Shown here: positions 33,202 through 41,672 of the stretch, in pieces
How positions within the stretch are numbered: position 1 is the stretch's first letter
Layout: every line of letters starts with the position of its first letter
DNA from: Bacteroidales bacterium UBA2030
Lineage (GTDB): Bacteria; Bacteroidota; Bacteroidia; Bacteroidales; TTA-H9
Direction of reading: 5' to 3'
NCBI GenBank assembly: GCA_002332755.1
Contig: DDBO01000129.1
Coordinates: 1 to 47,717, forward strand
Length of the DNA: 47,717 nt
Program-made: the position numbers and the translations under genes
Notes under the pieces: model-generated
What the model saw: only the letters and a program-made list of their open reading frames with translations
Told to the model about the DNA's origin: nothing
Databases searched by the model: none

Positions 33202-33784
33202 GACCATTTGTATCAGAGATGGTAAAGCCCTTCATCTGGAGTATCATCGCCAGAGAATGCAGCATTCATCTCAAATACTCTTTCCCGGCTATCATCCCCC
33301 AGACCCTGAAGATCTTTTAAAAAATATTGACACCCACTCACTTCAGGGAACCCTGCGGTGGAGAATTATTTATGGTCCAGGCAAACTACTTAACGAAATA
33401 ATGCCTTATACATACAAATCGGTCAGAACATTAAAATTGGTGGAAACCTCTATTGATTATTCGCATAAGTTTGCTAACCGTGATTCTCTGGATAGTCTTT
33501 ATAAGCAAAGAGATAGTGCAGATGATGTCCTTTTAATAAAAGACGGGAGAATAACCGATACCACCATAGCAAATATTGTATTTTTGAAGGATGGGAAACT
33601 CTTTACCCCAGACCAGCCATTATTGATGGGAACTGCAATACGAAGGATTTTAGATGAAGGCAAAGTAATGGCTATGAGAATCTGCCCTAAAGACATTGCT
33701 CAATTCGAAGCCTTCTGGCTTGTGAATGCCTTGCGAGTGAATTTTCCCTTCGACCCTATGCCTATTGATGGAATTATTAGTTAA
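33185..33784 (+). CDS. pabC: 4-amino-4-deoxychorismate lyase (class IV aminotransferase fold)
   Basis: 199 residues. The fold of PLP-dependent class IV aminotransferases: ETICIRDGKALHLEYHRQRM at the start, the PLP-lysine region YSHKFANR (Lys about 93), DDVLLIKDGRITDTTIANIVF and FWLVNALRVNFPFD at the end. It would release pyruvate from aminodeoxychorismate to give p-aminobenzoate. It is shorter than E. coli PabC (269) and has Asp-Thr-Thr in place of the more usual Glu-Thr before the Ala-Asn, as I recall in other short Bacteroidota members. Overlap with pabB implies coupled translation. Confidence 0.85.
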   Translation: MSPLLETICIRDGKALHLEYHRQRMQHSSQILFPGYHPPDPEDLLKNIDTHSLQGTLRWRIIYGPGKLLNEIMPYTYKSVRTLKLVETSIDYSHKFANRDSLDSLYKQRDSADDVLLIKDGRITDTTIANIVFLKDGKLFTPDQPLLMGTAIRRILDEGKVMAMRICPKDIAQFEAFWLVNALRVNFPFDPMPIDGIIS

Positions 33785-33790
33785 ACTGGG

Positions 33791-33798
33791 TACTTTTG
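33791..33798 (+). promoter_or_regulatory. -7 box for ridA
   Basis: TACTTTTG, consensus match, 25 bases before the ridA ATG, so ridA need not depend on pabBC transcription. Confidence 0.45.
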
Positions 33799-33823
33799 AA
33801 TCATCATAAAAAATTCAGGTATT

Positions 33824-34201
33824 ATGAAAAAAATCATCTCAACGGAAAATGCTCCCAAAGCCATTGGTCCTTACAGTCAGGCTAATGAAGCCAATGGATT
33901 CATCTTTATTTCAGGACAGGTACCCATCGATCCCGCAACCGGAAAATTGGTAGAAGGTGGTATACGTGAGCAGACAGAACAGGTACTAAAAAATATCAGA
34001 GCCATACTCGAAACAGCAGGACTGGGATTTGAGCATGTGGTGAAATGCACTTGCCTGCTCAGCGACATGGATAACTTTGCCGCCATGAATGAGGTTTATG
34101 CGCGCTATTTTACCCAAAACCAACCTGCTCGTGCAGCTTATGGTGTTGTTAAGCTACCGTTGGGGGCTCTCATCGAAATTGAATGTATTGCAGCCCGATA
34201 A
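33824..34201 (+). CDS. ridA: RidA-family 2-iminobutanoate/2-iminopropanoate deaminase
   Basis: 125 residues, full length for the family. Visible signatures are AIGPYSQANEANGFIFISGQVPIDPATGKLV, the helix QTEQVLKNIRAILETAGL, and the active-site Arg region ARAAYGVVKLPLGALIEIECIA with the closing Glu. It hydrolyses reactive imines or enamines, such as 2-aminoacrylate, released by PLP enzymes. Lying directly after the PLP-dependent pabC it may protect that enzyme or others; this is inference from context. A strong hairpin follows. Confidence 0.93.
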   Translation: MKKIISTENAPKAIGPYSQANEANGFIFISGQVPIDPATGKLVEGGIREQTEQVLKNIRAILETAGLGFEHVVKCTCLLSDMDNFAAMNEVYARYFTQNQPARAAYGVVKLPLGALIEIECIAAR

Positions 34202-34224
34202 AAATGTGATTTTTCAAAAAAACA

Positions 34225-34258
34225 AAGCCGCCTTCCAAATGCGGAGAGGCGGCTTTTC
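34225..34258 (+). terminator. Terminator between ridA and the FadL-type gene
   Basis: A 9-bp stem AAGCCGCCT (34225-34233) with AGGCGGCTT (34247-34255) and short T run. It lies between convergent genes and can serve both. Confidence 0.85.
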
Positions 34259-34281
34259 ACTTGTATTAACCAAAAACCAGT

Positions 34282-35733
34282 TTAGAATTTAAAGCCGAGA
34301 GTCATTACAGCCATATTGCCTGTATAATTCAAAGTAGGAGCCGGCTGTGATGTACCATTCATCGGGTCGTACATAAAATATTTTTCGGAGCTGGTTGCAT
34401 GGGCATAAGCAAAATCCAGATAAAAATTGTTTTCACGATATCCTACACCCAACGACCAGGTCTTCCGTTCAGCGTCATTAATATTATTGGCAAACGGACT
34501 TTCGTAAAGGGAGTATCCTGCTCTGGTGCTGAAAGGTCCAAAGCGCCATTCTGTACCCACCCTGATAATGTTTTGAGTGGAAAAGCTATTTTCTATAGAA
34601 TTATTTACATCAAGAAAATCGGCTGTAGGGCGTAATTTGGCATTGCGGTAATCTACAAACTGATAATCGGCACTAATCAATCCCATTTTACCAATTAAAA
34701 CAGCAGCGCTTCCGATAACTTTTGAGGGAGCCGTTAGTTCATAATCGTATTCTCCTAAACGAGAAGTAACCGATTTATCTTCGATTTCCTTGTCGAAGTA
34801 AGAATCAAGCTGGCTACTCCAGGTATCATGCATATTGGTGAAGAAGGTTGGAGAATGATAAGCTACACCCACCCTTAGCCAATCCACCGGACGGGCAATA
34901 ATCCCGGCTTTTAGGTTAAATCCGGTACCGGTAGTCTCAAGTTGCTGGCGCAGGGTTAACGATCGGAAGTATTCATTGCGGTTTTCAACATCTGCCTCGC
35001 TGTAGACTGATTCTTCATAATAACGGAAGGTGGGAAATCCAAAAGTCACCCCCAGGTAAAGTTTATCGGAATAATTGGCAGCAGCCGAGAGTACTATTTC
35101 GTTCATTGAACCTTCGGTACTTATAGCCTTGCGCTGCAAGACGCCTCCATTTGGCATATCGCAGTAAAACCTTTGAGTAGCATCATCATAAAATATCAGA
35201 TTCGCTTTTTCAGCCAATTCTTCAGGAGAGTTTCTCTCAATTCCATACTTATTGGCATATTCCACATAACCTGTCAACAGGGAGTTTTGGTCGTTGAAGC
35301 CTTCAATAAGAACTCGGTTGTTGAAATCGAGCAGACGGTTATAACCAAAGCCAAACTGAACATTACGCCAACCGGGTTGATCGAGGCGATTGGGATATTC
35401 GGCCGTGAGAACTCCGCCCATGTTGGTAAATGAAAAATTGTATTTGTCGTCGGAGGCGTGGGTTCCGAAGAAAGACGACTTGGTTTGAGTGTTGTAAACA
35501 AAGGGGGAGAAGACCACCTCAGAAGTTTTGTAAAGTCCAAGGCCAGCCGGATTAATACTTAAGGTGGAAAAATCAGCACCTACGGCGCCGAAGGCTCCGC
35601 CCATTGCCGTAAAACGGGCAGACCCAAAATAATTAACGGATGAATAACGAAGGGCATCAGTTGCATTCTGGGCAAAGGAGATGCCTGTGAAAAGCAGGAA
35701 TATTGCACTAAAAAAGACTATCTTATTTCTCAT
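34282..35733 (-). CDS. OmpP1/FadL-family outer-membrane transport protein
   Basis: 483 residues. A signal peptide ends near ISFAQ (about 22). The next part, ALRYSSVNYFGSARFTAMGGAFGAVGADFSTLSINPAGLGLY, is the hatch-like N-terminal signature of FadL/OmpP1/TodX barrels, and amphipathic strands follow to the last residues MAVMTLGFKF, ending in Phe as typical for BAM substrates. FadL homologues admit hydrophobic molecules; PorV-type members act in the type IX secretion shuttle, and this family splits between the two roles, which sequence alone does not settle here. Confidence 0.85.
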   Translation of the reverse strand: MRNKIVFFSAIFLLFTGISFAQNATDALRYSSVNYFGSARFTAMGGAFGAVGADFSTLSINPAGLGLYKTSEVVFSPFVYNTQTKSSFFGTHASDDKYNFSFTNMGGVLTAEYPNRLDQPGWRNVQFGFGYNRLLDFNNRVLIEGFNDQNSLLTGYVEYANKYGIERNSPEELAEKANLIFYDDATQRFYCDMPNGGVLQRKAISTEGSMNEIVLSAAANYSDKLYLGVTFGFPTFRYYEESVYSEADVENRNEYFRSLTLRQQLETTGTGFNLKAGIIARPVDWLRVGVAYHSPTFFTNMHDTWSSQLDSYFDKEIEDKSVTSRLGEYDYELTAPSKVIGSAAVLIGKMGLISADYQFVDYRNAKLRPTADFLDVNNSIENSFSTQNIIRVGTEWRFGPFSTRAGYSLYESPFANNINDAERKTWSLGVGYRENNFYLDFAYAHATSSEKYFMYDPMNGTSQPAPTLNYTGNMAVMTLGFKF

Positions 35734-35768
35734 ATCCGAAATTTTTTTATGGTTTGTCAGTTAATGGA

Positions 35769-35793
35769 GAGCCCGTTTTTATATTCCGGGCTC
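35769..35793 (-). terminator. Hairpin between the Trp/Tyr-rich lipoprotein and the FadL-type gene
   Basis: GAGCCCG (35769-35775) pairs with CGGGCTC (35787-35793), with a loop of 11. No clean T run follows on the minus strand, so as a terminator of the upstream leftward gene it is only probable. Confidence 0.45.
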
Positions 35794-35842
35794 CTCCTGT
35801 TTATTTATGATTTAAAATAATGCACATTTCATTCAAAAACCA

Positions 35843-37747
35843 CTAGCGGCGACGGCCCGATGGACTTCCCGAACCAGAGGAGTTAAAACCACCCGAGCTG
35901 CGGGAAGGTGCACTGTAGGAAGGGGAATAAGAGGGAGCGGAATACGACCTCGAGGGCGAGGAGGATGATTCGCTGCTTCTCGAGCTTTCCCTGCGCGGCT
36001 CCGACTGTACGGGAGGTGAATACGACCTTCTGTTTTCCTGGTTTGCCGGAGCATTATATTGCTGCCTCGGGGTAGAAGGAGCGTTGTATTGTCTTTGTGG
36101 AGTTGTTGGCGTGTTATACTGCCTGTTAGGCTGCTGATATTCGTTCGGAGTATAGCGCTCTTGCCTATCCTGTCTGGTTTCTGGTGTACGATCCGGAGTA
36201 CCATAGTTACGGGGAGAAGTATAAACATCACTCCGCTTGGGTTGTGTATAGGTAGGTGGGGTATAATTTCTCACTTTTCCTTCCTCTGCCTGGGTCTCCG
36301 TCCTTGGTTTGGCAAGTTCTTCACGATTAGCTGCAGGATTTTGCCTCCTGTACTTGTTATAATCATAGCGCTGGGCAGGCGTTTCATTGCTGCGGGGCGT
36401 TGCATATCTTTCTTGTGCCTGCTGCCTCCTGAGCTCGTCCTGTGAGTTGTATCCGGATACAGACGATTCCTGTCTGCGCGAATCATAACCTACTCTGACC
36501 TGCTCACCGCCTATATTGGTCACTCTTCCCTGTGGATTCTGCCTTTGGCCTTCGTTTTGTTCTGAGGTTTGGGGTGCAGAAATATTAGCATTGGCAGCAT
36601 TTACTCTTGGGTTAGCAACATTACCCTCTGAGGCCGGAACATTCACCGCAGCATTATTGGTGTTACCCGCACTAATTCTGGGATTGCTGTTTCCCTCTGA
36701 AGCTGCTTGTGTGGCTGCAGCCTGGGTAGCGGCATTGCCTGCGCCAATCCGTTTCTGATTTACTTCACCTGCTACGGATGGTGTAGCGGGATTAACTGCA
36801 TTATTGCCACCAGAAGCATTTATTCTACGCTGAGTGAGGCTTTCCTGAGGGCTTCCAGCTGTTCCTGTGCGAACATCCGGTAAGGTATTGTTATCGCCCC
36901 CTATACGACGCTGGTTTACGCGACTTTCATAAAATTCACCAAAAGTTCCGCCTCCGCTGCGTGCACCACTGGTTTCGTTCCTCGAAATTCGTGGCCCGTA
37001 ATAGTATGAGTTTTGATCGAAACTATTGTAATAGCGACCGAACCAATAACCATCCCAATATCCATGATTATATCCGGCCCAATAGCCCCATCCGCCGTAT
37101 CCCCAATACCATGGGCTCCAGGGATAACGGTAATAGAAATGAGGATAGTAATACCAACCGGAGAAGGGATGGCCCCAATGCCAGCCTATGCTACCCCAGC
37201 CCCAGTTGAAGCCAAGGCTGAAGTACGGCCCGCCGTAGCAATCCCACCACCACCAGTCGTAACCGAGGTAAACACTTGTACCCCATACCCAGGGATCGTA
37301 AGTGTACCAATAAAGGTTAGTGTAATAATCGTCGTAATATCCGAATCCATACACCGGGCGGTGAAATCTTTTTATACGAACCGAATAGGAGTAATCGTAG
37401 TAATCGTCGTAATCGAAATTGGTGTTATCGTCGTAATAGGTAACCTGTCGGTCGGGTTCCGAGACCACCTCCTGGCTATAAGTTTGCTGATTACCGCTTG
37501 AATATTGCTGCTGAACGGCTGAATAATCGCGATAATCAGGCTCAGCCTGGGATCGATCTGGATAGTTATCCGACGCACTTGGAGTTGCCGACTGCTGGCC
37601 CTGAGAAGGCTGAACAGCAGTTTGCGAGAAGGCCGGCCTGGTGTCGTACACCTCATCATAAGGTGCGCTGGCCAAGTAGGTAGTAGAGCAGCTTTGAAAC
37701 GCGGCTGCCACCACCAAAACACTTAAGTATCTCAATATCTTTTTCAT
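35843..37747 (-). CDS. Trp/Tyr-rich low-complexity lipoprotein of unknown function
   Basis: 634 residues from the ATG at 37747, with no family I recognise. A lipoprotein-type signal peptide ends at Cys20 (AAAFQSC). Residues 60-120 are Gln/Tyr/Asp-rich; residues 141-240 contain 42 Trp+Tyr in 100 residues with many Gly. From about 277 to 390 there are five degenerate repeats of the form N-x-R-[IV] followed by Gly/Ala-Asn. The C-terminal part (about 420-634) is Pro/Gln/Tyr/Ser-rich with YN[AT]P repeats and ends SGRRR. A Shine-Dalgarno sequence lies upstream. Divergent from proS. Likely an envelope surface or adhesive structural protein; that is inference. Confidence 0.7.
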   Translation of the reverse strand: MKKILRYLSVLVVAAAFQSCSTTYLASAPYDEVYDTRPAFSQTAVQPSQGQQSATPSASDNYPDRSQAEPDYRDYSAVQQQYSSGNQQTYSQEVVSEPDRQVTYYDDNTNFDYDDYYDYSYSVRIKRFHRPVYGFGYYDDYYTNLYWYTYDPWVWGTSVYLGYDWWWWDCYGGPYFSLGFNWGWGSIGWHWGHPFSGWYYYPHFYYRYPWSPWYWGYGGWGYWAGYNHGYWDGYWFGRYYNSFDQNSYYYGPRISRNETSGARSGGGTFGEFYESRVNQRRIGGDNNTLPDVRTGTAGSPQESLTQRRINASGGNNAVNPATPSVAGEVNQKRIGAGNAATQAAATQAASEGNSNPRISAGNTNNAAVNVPASEGNVANPRVNAANANISAPQTSEQNEGQRQNPQGRVTNIGGEQVRVGYDSRRQESSVSGYNSQDELRRQQAQERYATPRSNETPAQRYDYNKYRRQNPAANREELAKPRTETQAEEGKVRNYTPPTYTQPKRSDVYTSPRNYGTPDRTPETRQDRQERYTPNEYQQPNRQYNTPTTPQRQYNAPSTPRQQYNAPANQENRRSYSPPVQSEPRRESSRSSESSSSPSRSYSAPSYSPSYSAPSRSSGGFNSSGSGSPSGRRR

Positions 37748-37752
37748 AATGC

Positions 37753-37760
37753 CCTCCTTT
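37753..37760 (-). promoter_or_regulatory. Shine-Dalgarno sequence of the Trp/Tyr-rich gene
   Basis: AAAGGAGG on the minus strand, 5 bases before the ATG at 37747. It decides this start over a TTG ten codons upstream (37777). Such a strong site is rare in this window. Confidence 0.75.
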
Positions 37761-37790
37761 GCTGACTGGTTTGCCAAGGAACTTATTTTG

Positions 37791-37798
37791 TAATTTTG
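37791..37798 (+). promoter_or_regulatory. -7 box for proS
   Basis: TAATTTTG matches the consensus; TTTG at 37770-37773 lies 17 bases before it, slightly close. The leader is about 65 bases to the ATG at 37868. Confidence 0.5.
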
Positions 37799-37867
37799 CC
37801 CTCCGTTTTAAGGGAGGAGTGGTTTTATGCCTCCAAAATTATCCAAATATCATACCACACAAGCATT

Positions 37868-39340
37868 ATGGCGAAAGATTTTACAACCAGGGAAGATAAT
37901 TATTCCCAATGGTACAACGACCTGGTGATTAAAGCAGATCTTGCTGAAAATTCGGCTGTTCGTGGCTGCATGGTTATCAAGCCCTATGGCTATGCCATCT
38001 GGGAAAAAATGCAGCAGGTGCTCGACAAAATGTTCAAGGATACTGGTCATGTGAATGCCTATTTCCCCTTGTTCATTCCTAAATCATTTTTCAGCAAGGA
38101 AGCTTCACATGTGGAAGGTTTTGCCAAGGAATGTGCCGTAGTCACCCACTACCGTCTGAAAAACGATTCCGAAGGGAAAGGTGTAATTGTTGACCCCGAA
38201 GCCAAACTTGAAGAAGAACTCATCGTAAGGCCTACTTCCGAAACCATCATCTGGGACACCTATCGAAACTGGATTCAAAGCTATCGCGACCTTCCTTTGC
38301 TCATTAACCAGTGGGCCAATGTAGTCAGGTGGGAAATGAGAACCCGATTGTTTCTGCGGACAGCTGAATTTTTATGGCAGGAAGGTCACACGGCGCATGC
38401 CACAGCTGAAGAAGCCATGGAAGAAGCCAAACGCATGTTAGGCGTTTACACTGAATTTGCCGAAAAATACTTAGCCTTGCCTGTCCTTCAGGGAGTAAAA
38501 AGCCCGAACGAACGCTTTGCCGGAGCCATAGAAACTTTCTGTATAGAGGCCATGATGCAGGATGGCAAAGCACTTCAAGCAGGCACTTCACACTTCCTTG
38601 GCCAAAACTTTGCCAAAGCCTTTGATGTTCAATTCCTTAATAAGGAAAACAAACTCGATTATGTATGGGCCACTTCATGGGGTGTATCTACCCGTCTGAT
38701 GGGTGCACTTATCATGACCCATTCTGACGACAACGGCCTGGTTCTCCCCCCCAAACTGGCTCCCTATCAGGTGGTTATCGTGCCTATTTATAAAAAGGCA
38801 GAACAATTGGAACAAATCAGTATAAAAGCTAAAGAGATAAAACACAATCTCGAAAAACTTGGGCTGAGTGTAAAATACGACGACAGAGACAATTTCACCC
38901 CAGGATGGAAATTCAATGAGTATGAGTTTAAGGGTTTTCCAGTAAGATTGGCCATTGGCCCGCGTGACCTTGAAAACGGAACGGTAGAAGTTGCCCGGCG
39001 CGATACACTCACCAAAGAAATCATGTCGATGGAAGGCCTTGAAGAAAAGGTCGCCGATTTGCTTGAACAGATTCAGGGCAACCTCTTTGACAGAGCCCTC
39101 CGCTTTAGGGAGGCCAATACCCGTAAGGTTAATTCATGGGAAGAATTCAAAGAAGAAATTGAAAAAGGAGGATTCCTTCTCGCACATTGGGATGGCACTC
39201 CAGAAACCGAAGAAAAAATTAAAGAAGAAACCAAAGCTACCATCCGCCTTATTCCGCTAAACCCTGAACCTGAGCCCGGAAAGTGCGTCTATACCGGCAA
39301 ACCTTCGCCGCATAGGGTGGTTTTTGCACGTTCCTATTAA
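37868..39340 (+). CDS. proS: Prolyl-tRNA synthetase, archaeal/eukaryotic type
   Basis: 490 residues, class II synthetase. Motif 2 and surrounding residues are in RPTSETIIWDTYRNWIQSYRDLP and NVVRWEMRTRLFLRTAEFLWQEGHTAH; motif 3 is in GALIMTHSDDNGLVLPP. The anticodon-binding domain follows, then the extra C-terminal zinc-like domain ending in ARSY: a terminal Tyr is typical of this type (ProS type 3). It lacks the editing insertion of E. coli ProS, so Ala-tRNA-Pro editing would need a free-standing protein. Start chosen for the MAKDFTTRE opening; a longer frame upstream overlaps the promoter. Confidence 0.95.
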   Translation: MAKDFTTREDNYSQWYNDLVIKADLAENSAVRGCMVIKPYGYAIWEKMQQVLDKMFKDTGHVNAYFPLFIPKSFFSKEASHVEGFAKECAVVTHYRLKNDSEGKGVIVDPEAKLEEELIVRPTSETIIWDTYRNWIQSYRDLPLLINQWANVVRWEMRTRLFLRTAEFLWQEGHTAHATAEEAMEEAKRMLGVYTEFAEKYLALPVLQGVKSPNERFAGAIETFCIEAMMQDGKALQAGTSHFLGQNFAKAFDVQFLNKENKLDYVWATSWGVSTRLMGALIMTHSDDNGLVLPPKLAPYQVVIVPIYKKAEQLEQISIKAKEIKHNLEKLGLSVKYDDRDNFTPGWKFNEYEFKGFPVRLAIGPRDLENGTVEVARRDTLTKEIMSMEGLEEKVADLLEQIQGNLFDRALRFREANTRKVNSWEEFKEEIEKGGFLLAHWDGTPETEEKIKEETKATIRLIPLNPEPEPGKCVYTGKPSPHRVVFARSY

Positions 39341-39400
39341 GAAGCCATTATACAATTATTACTCTACCCGGCGTTTATATTACAACTTACAACGCAAGGG

Positions 39401-40534
39401 ATGCCCGGACAAAAAAAGAAAAAAAGAGTAGTTGTTTCTGTAATCAACGACCTGGCTACCGACCAGAGGGTAGCCAGGGTTTGTTATATGCTTACGGAAA
39501 TGGGGTTTGATGTGCTTCAGGTAGGACGCATCCTTCCCGGTTCTCCGGCCTTACCTGAGCGTCCCTGGCAGCAAAAGCGCATGCGATTACTTTTTCGCAA
39601 AGGGCCAATCTTTTATGCAGAATTCAATATACGGCTCTTCCTTTTTCTGATATTTCACCGCTCAGATCTGCTTGTGGCCAACGACCTCGATACTCTCCTG
39701 CCCTCTTTTCTTGTTCACCGATTGAAACGCATTCCCCTGGTTTACGACAGCCATGAATTTTTTACCGAAACCCCGGAGGTCATTCATCGGCCCTTGGTCA
39801 GAGGTGTCTGGCTGATGATCGAAAAAAGCATAGTACCTCGCCTACCCTGGATGGTGACCGTAAATGAATCGCTGGCCAGGATTTTCTCAAAAAAATATGG
39901 CATTGAAACCCTTGCCATCAGAAACACTCCTTTTCTCAGACCCTTGCCTCAACCTGCCGACTTGTCTAAAGAAGGTATTCCAGCAGAAAAGAATATTTTG
40001 ATTTTGCAGGGTTCCGGCATCAACATCCACCGCGGTGCTGAAGAAGTGATGGAAGCCATGCGTTATCTGGAAAACACAATTTTACTTATCGTTGGTTCAG
40101 GTGATGTTATTGAAAAACTCAAAACGATTTCACAAAAACCCGGCATTTGGGGAAAGGTAATTTTCATTCCCCGTCAACCTGCCGAAAAATTAGCCACACT
40201 GACCGCCGCTGCCGACATCGGCCTGAGTATCGATAAAGACATTTGTCCGAATTACCACTTCTCACTGCCCAACAAGCTGTTCGATTATATCCATGCCGGG
40301 ACACCTGTGTTGGCAAGCAATCTGCCTGAAGTCCGCAGAATAGTCGAACAATGGCAGGTTGGTCGTATACTCCCAGGTCATCATCCTCAGGAAATTGCTT
40401 TAACCATCGAAAACATGCTCAACGACCGCGAGAACCTTGCAAAATACCGGCACAACTGCCTCAAAGCCAGAGAAGAATTGTGCTGGGAAAAAGAAAAAAT
40501 TCCTTTACAGAAGCGTTATGAAGCCTTCCTCTGA
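39401..40534 (+). CDS. Family 4-like glycosyltransferase
   Basis: 377 residues, GT-B fold. N-terminal strand RVVVSVINDLATDQRVARVC and the acceptor-side segment IPLVYDSHEFFTETPEV are typical of GT4 enzymes that glycosylate cell-surface glycans; the donor half has ILILQGSGINIHRGAEEVMEAM, FIPRQPAEKLATLTAAADIGLSID and the SLPNKLFDYIHAGTPVLASNLPE region. No promoter box is visible in the 60-base gap after proS, so it may be read from proS. Its last 17 bases overlap the next glycosyltransferase gene. Confidence 0.83.
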   Translation: MPGQKKKKRVVVSVINDLATDQRVARVCYMLTEMGFDVLQVGRILPGSPALPERPWQQKRMRLLFRKGPIFYAEFNIRLFLFLIFHRSDLLVANDLDTLLPSFLVHRLKRIPLVYDSHEFFTETPEVIHRPLVRGVWLMIEKSIVPRLPWMVTVNESLARIFSKKYGIETLAIRNTPFLRPLPQPADLSKEGIPAEKNILILQGSGINIHRGAEEVMEAMRYLENTILLIVGSGDVIEKLKTISQKPGIWGKVIFIPRQPAEKLATLTAAADIGLSIDKDICPNYHFSLPNKLFDYIHAGTPVLASNLPEVRRIVEQWQVGRILPGHHPQEIALTIENMLNDRENLAKYRHNCLKAREELCWEKEKIPLQKRYEAFL

Positions 40535-41648
40535 GCCCAGCTTGCATATTGTCTCCTTTGATGTCCCCTATCCCCCTGACTATGGAGGGGTAATAGATGT
40601 TTTTTACAAAATTAAAGCCCTCCATAAACTGGGTGTTAAAATCATTCTCCACTGCTTTGATTATGGCAGAGGCAGACCCGACGAACTCAACAAGTATTGC
40701 AACAAAATATATTACTATTCTCGCAAAACAGGTTGGAAAAGTCAGCTGAGTCTTCACCCTTATATTGTTACCTCCAGATCAAACCATAAATTACTCGAAA
40801 ATCTCGCGGCAGACCCTTATCCCATTCTATTTGAAGGGCTACATACAACAGCATTTCTAAATCATCCAGCCCTTGCCGGGAAAATCAAAATATACCGAGA
40901 GAGCAACATCGAGCACCAATATTACCTCCATCTGGCCAAAGCTACTCATCAGCCCCTAAAAAAAGCCTTTTTTCTTACCGAAGCCTTCAGATTGTGGCTT
41001 TACCAACCCAAGCTGAAACATGCCCAGGTTATGCTTGTGGTAAGCCAGGCCGATGCTGACTACCTGTCACGCAAATTCCCTCAAAACAAGGTAATCTATC
41101 TTCCCAGTTTTCATGGAAATGTAAAAGTTAATATTGAAGAAGGTTTTGGAAAATACGCTCTTTTCCATGGGAACCTGTCGGTTCCTGAGAACGAAGCCGC
41201 AGCTACTTTCATCACTAAAAAAGTTTTCTCAGGACTTGAATATCCCCTGATTGTTGCAGGAAAAAATCCATCTGCAGAGCTTGCCAGGCTGATTGACAAA
41301 ACACCCAATGTACACCTCATTGCCAACCCGGATCAGGCAACCATGGAAAAGCTCATACGTGAGGCCCACCTGCATGTTTTATACACTTTTCAGCCTACCG
41401 GTCTCAAACTAAAACTTCTCCATACACTGTTCCAGGGAAGGTATTGCCTGGTGAATAAGCATATGCTGGCGGGTACTGGTCTTCACTCACTTTGTCACAT
41501 AGCAGATACACCCGAGAATTTTCGCTCAGTCGTCCTTGAATTGGCACAAAAACCTTTCTCCCGGGAAGACATACAAAAAAGAGAGTCCTTCTTCTATTTT
41601 CAATACAATGATGAGCGAAGTGCAAAAAAGCTGCTCGACCTTCTCTAA
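40518..41648 (+). CDS. Glycosyltransferase (GT4-like), second of an overlapping pair
   Basis: 376 residues from the ATG at 40518, inside the end of the upstream gene. The N-terminal SLHIVSFDVPYPPDYGGVIDVFYKIKALHKLGV is the classical GT4 opening; KYALFHGNLSVPENEAAATF opens the donor-binding half and the EAHLHVLYTFQPTGLKLKLLHTLFQGRYCLV region replaces the usual E-x7-E, so nucleotide-sugar binding is divergent. Together with its upstream neighbour it probably builds one envelope glycan. The leftward ftsE ends 24 bases after it. Confidence 0.75.
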   Translation: MKPSSEPSLHIVSFDVPYPPDYGGVIDVFYKIKALHKLGVKIILHCFDYGRGRPDELNKYCNKIYYYSRKTGWKSQLSLHPYIVTSRSNHKLLENLAADPYPILFEGLHTTAFLNHPALAGKIKIYRESNIEHQYYLHLAKATHQPLKKAFFLTEAFRLWLYQPKLKHAQVMLVVSQADADYLSRKFPQNKVIYLPSFHGNVKVNIEEGFGKYALFHGNLSVPENEAAATFITKKVFSGLEYPLIVAGKNPSAELARLIDKTPNVHLIANPDQATMEKLIREAHLHVLYTFQPTGLKLKLLHTLFQGRYCLVNKHMLAGTGLHSLCHIADTPENFRSVVLELAQKPFSREDIQKRESFFYFQYNDERSAKKLLDLL

Positions 41649-41672
41649 AGTAAAGACTATATCCCTGGCTAA

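Noticed and set aside
37013..37501. Long rightward frame antisense to the Trp/Tyr-rich gene
   Set aside because: Its Ile/Val-rich low-complexity product follows from the repetitive opposite strand; the leftward frame has a signal peptide and a Shine-Dalgarno site.
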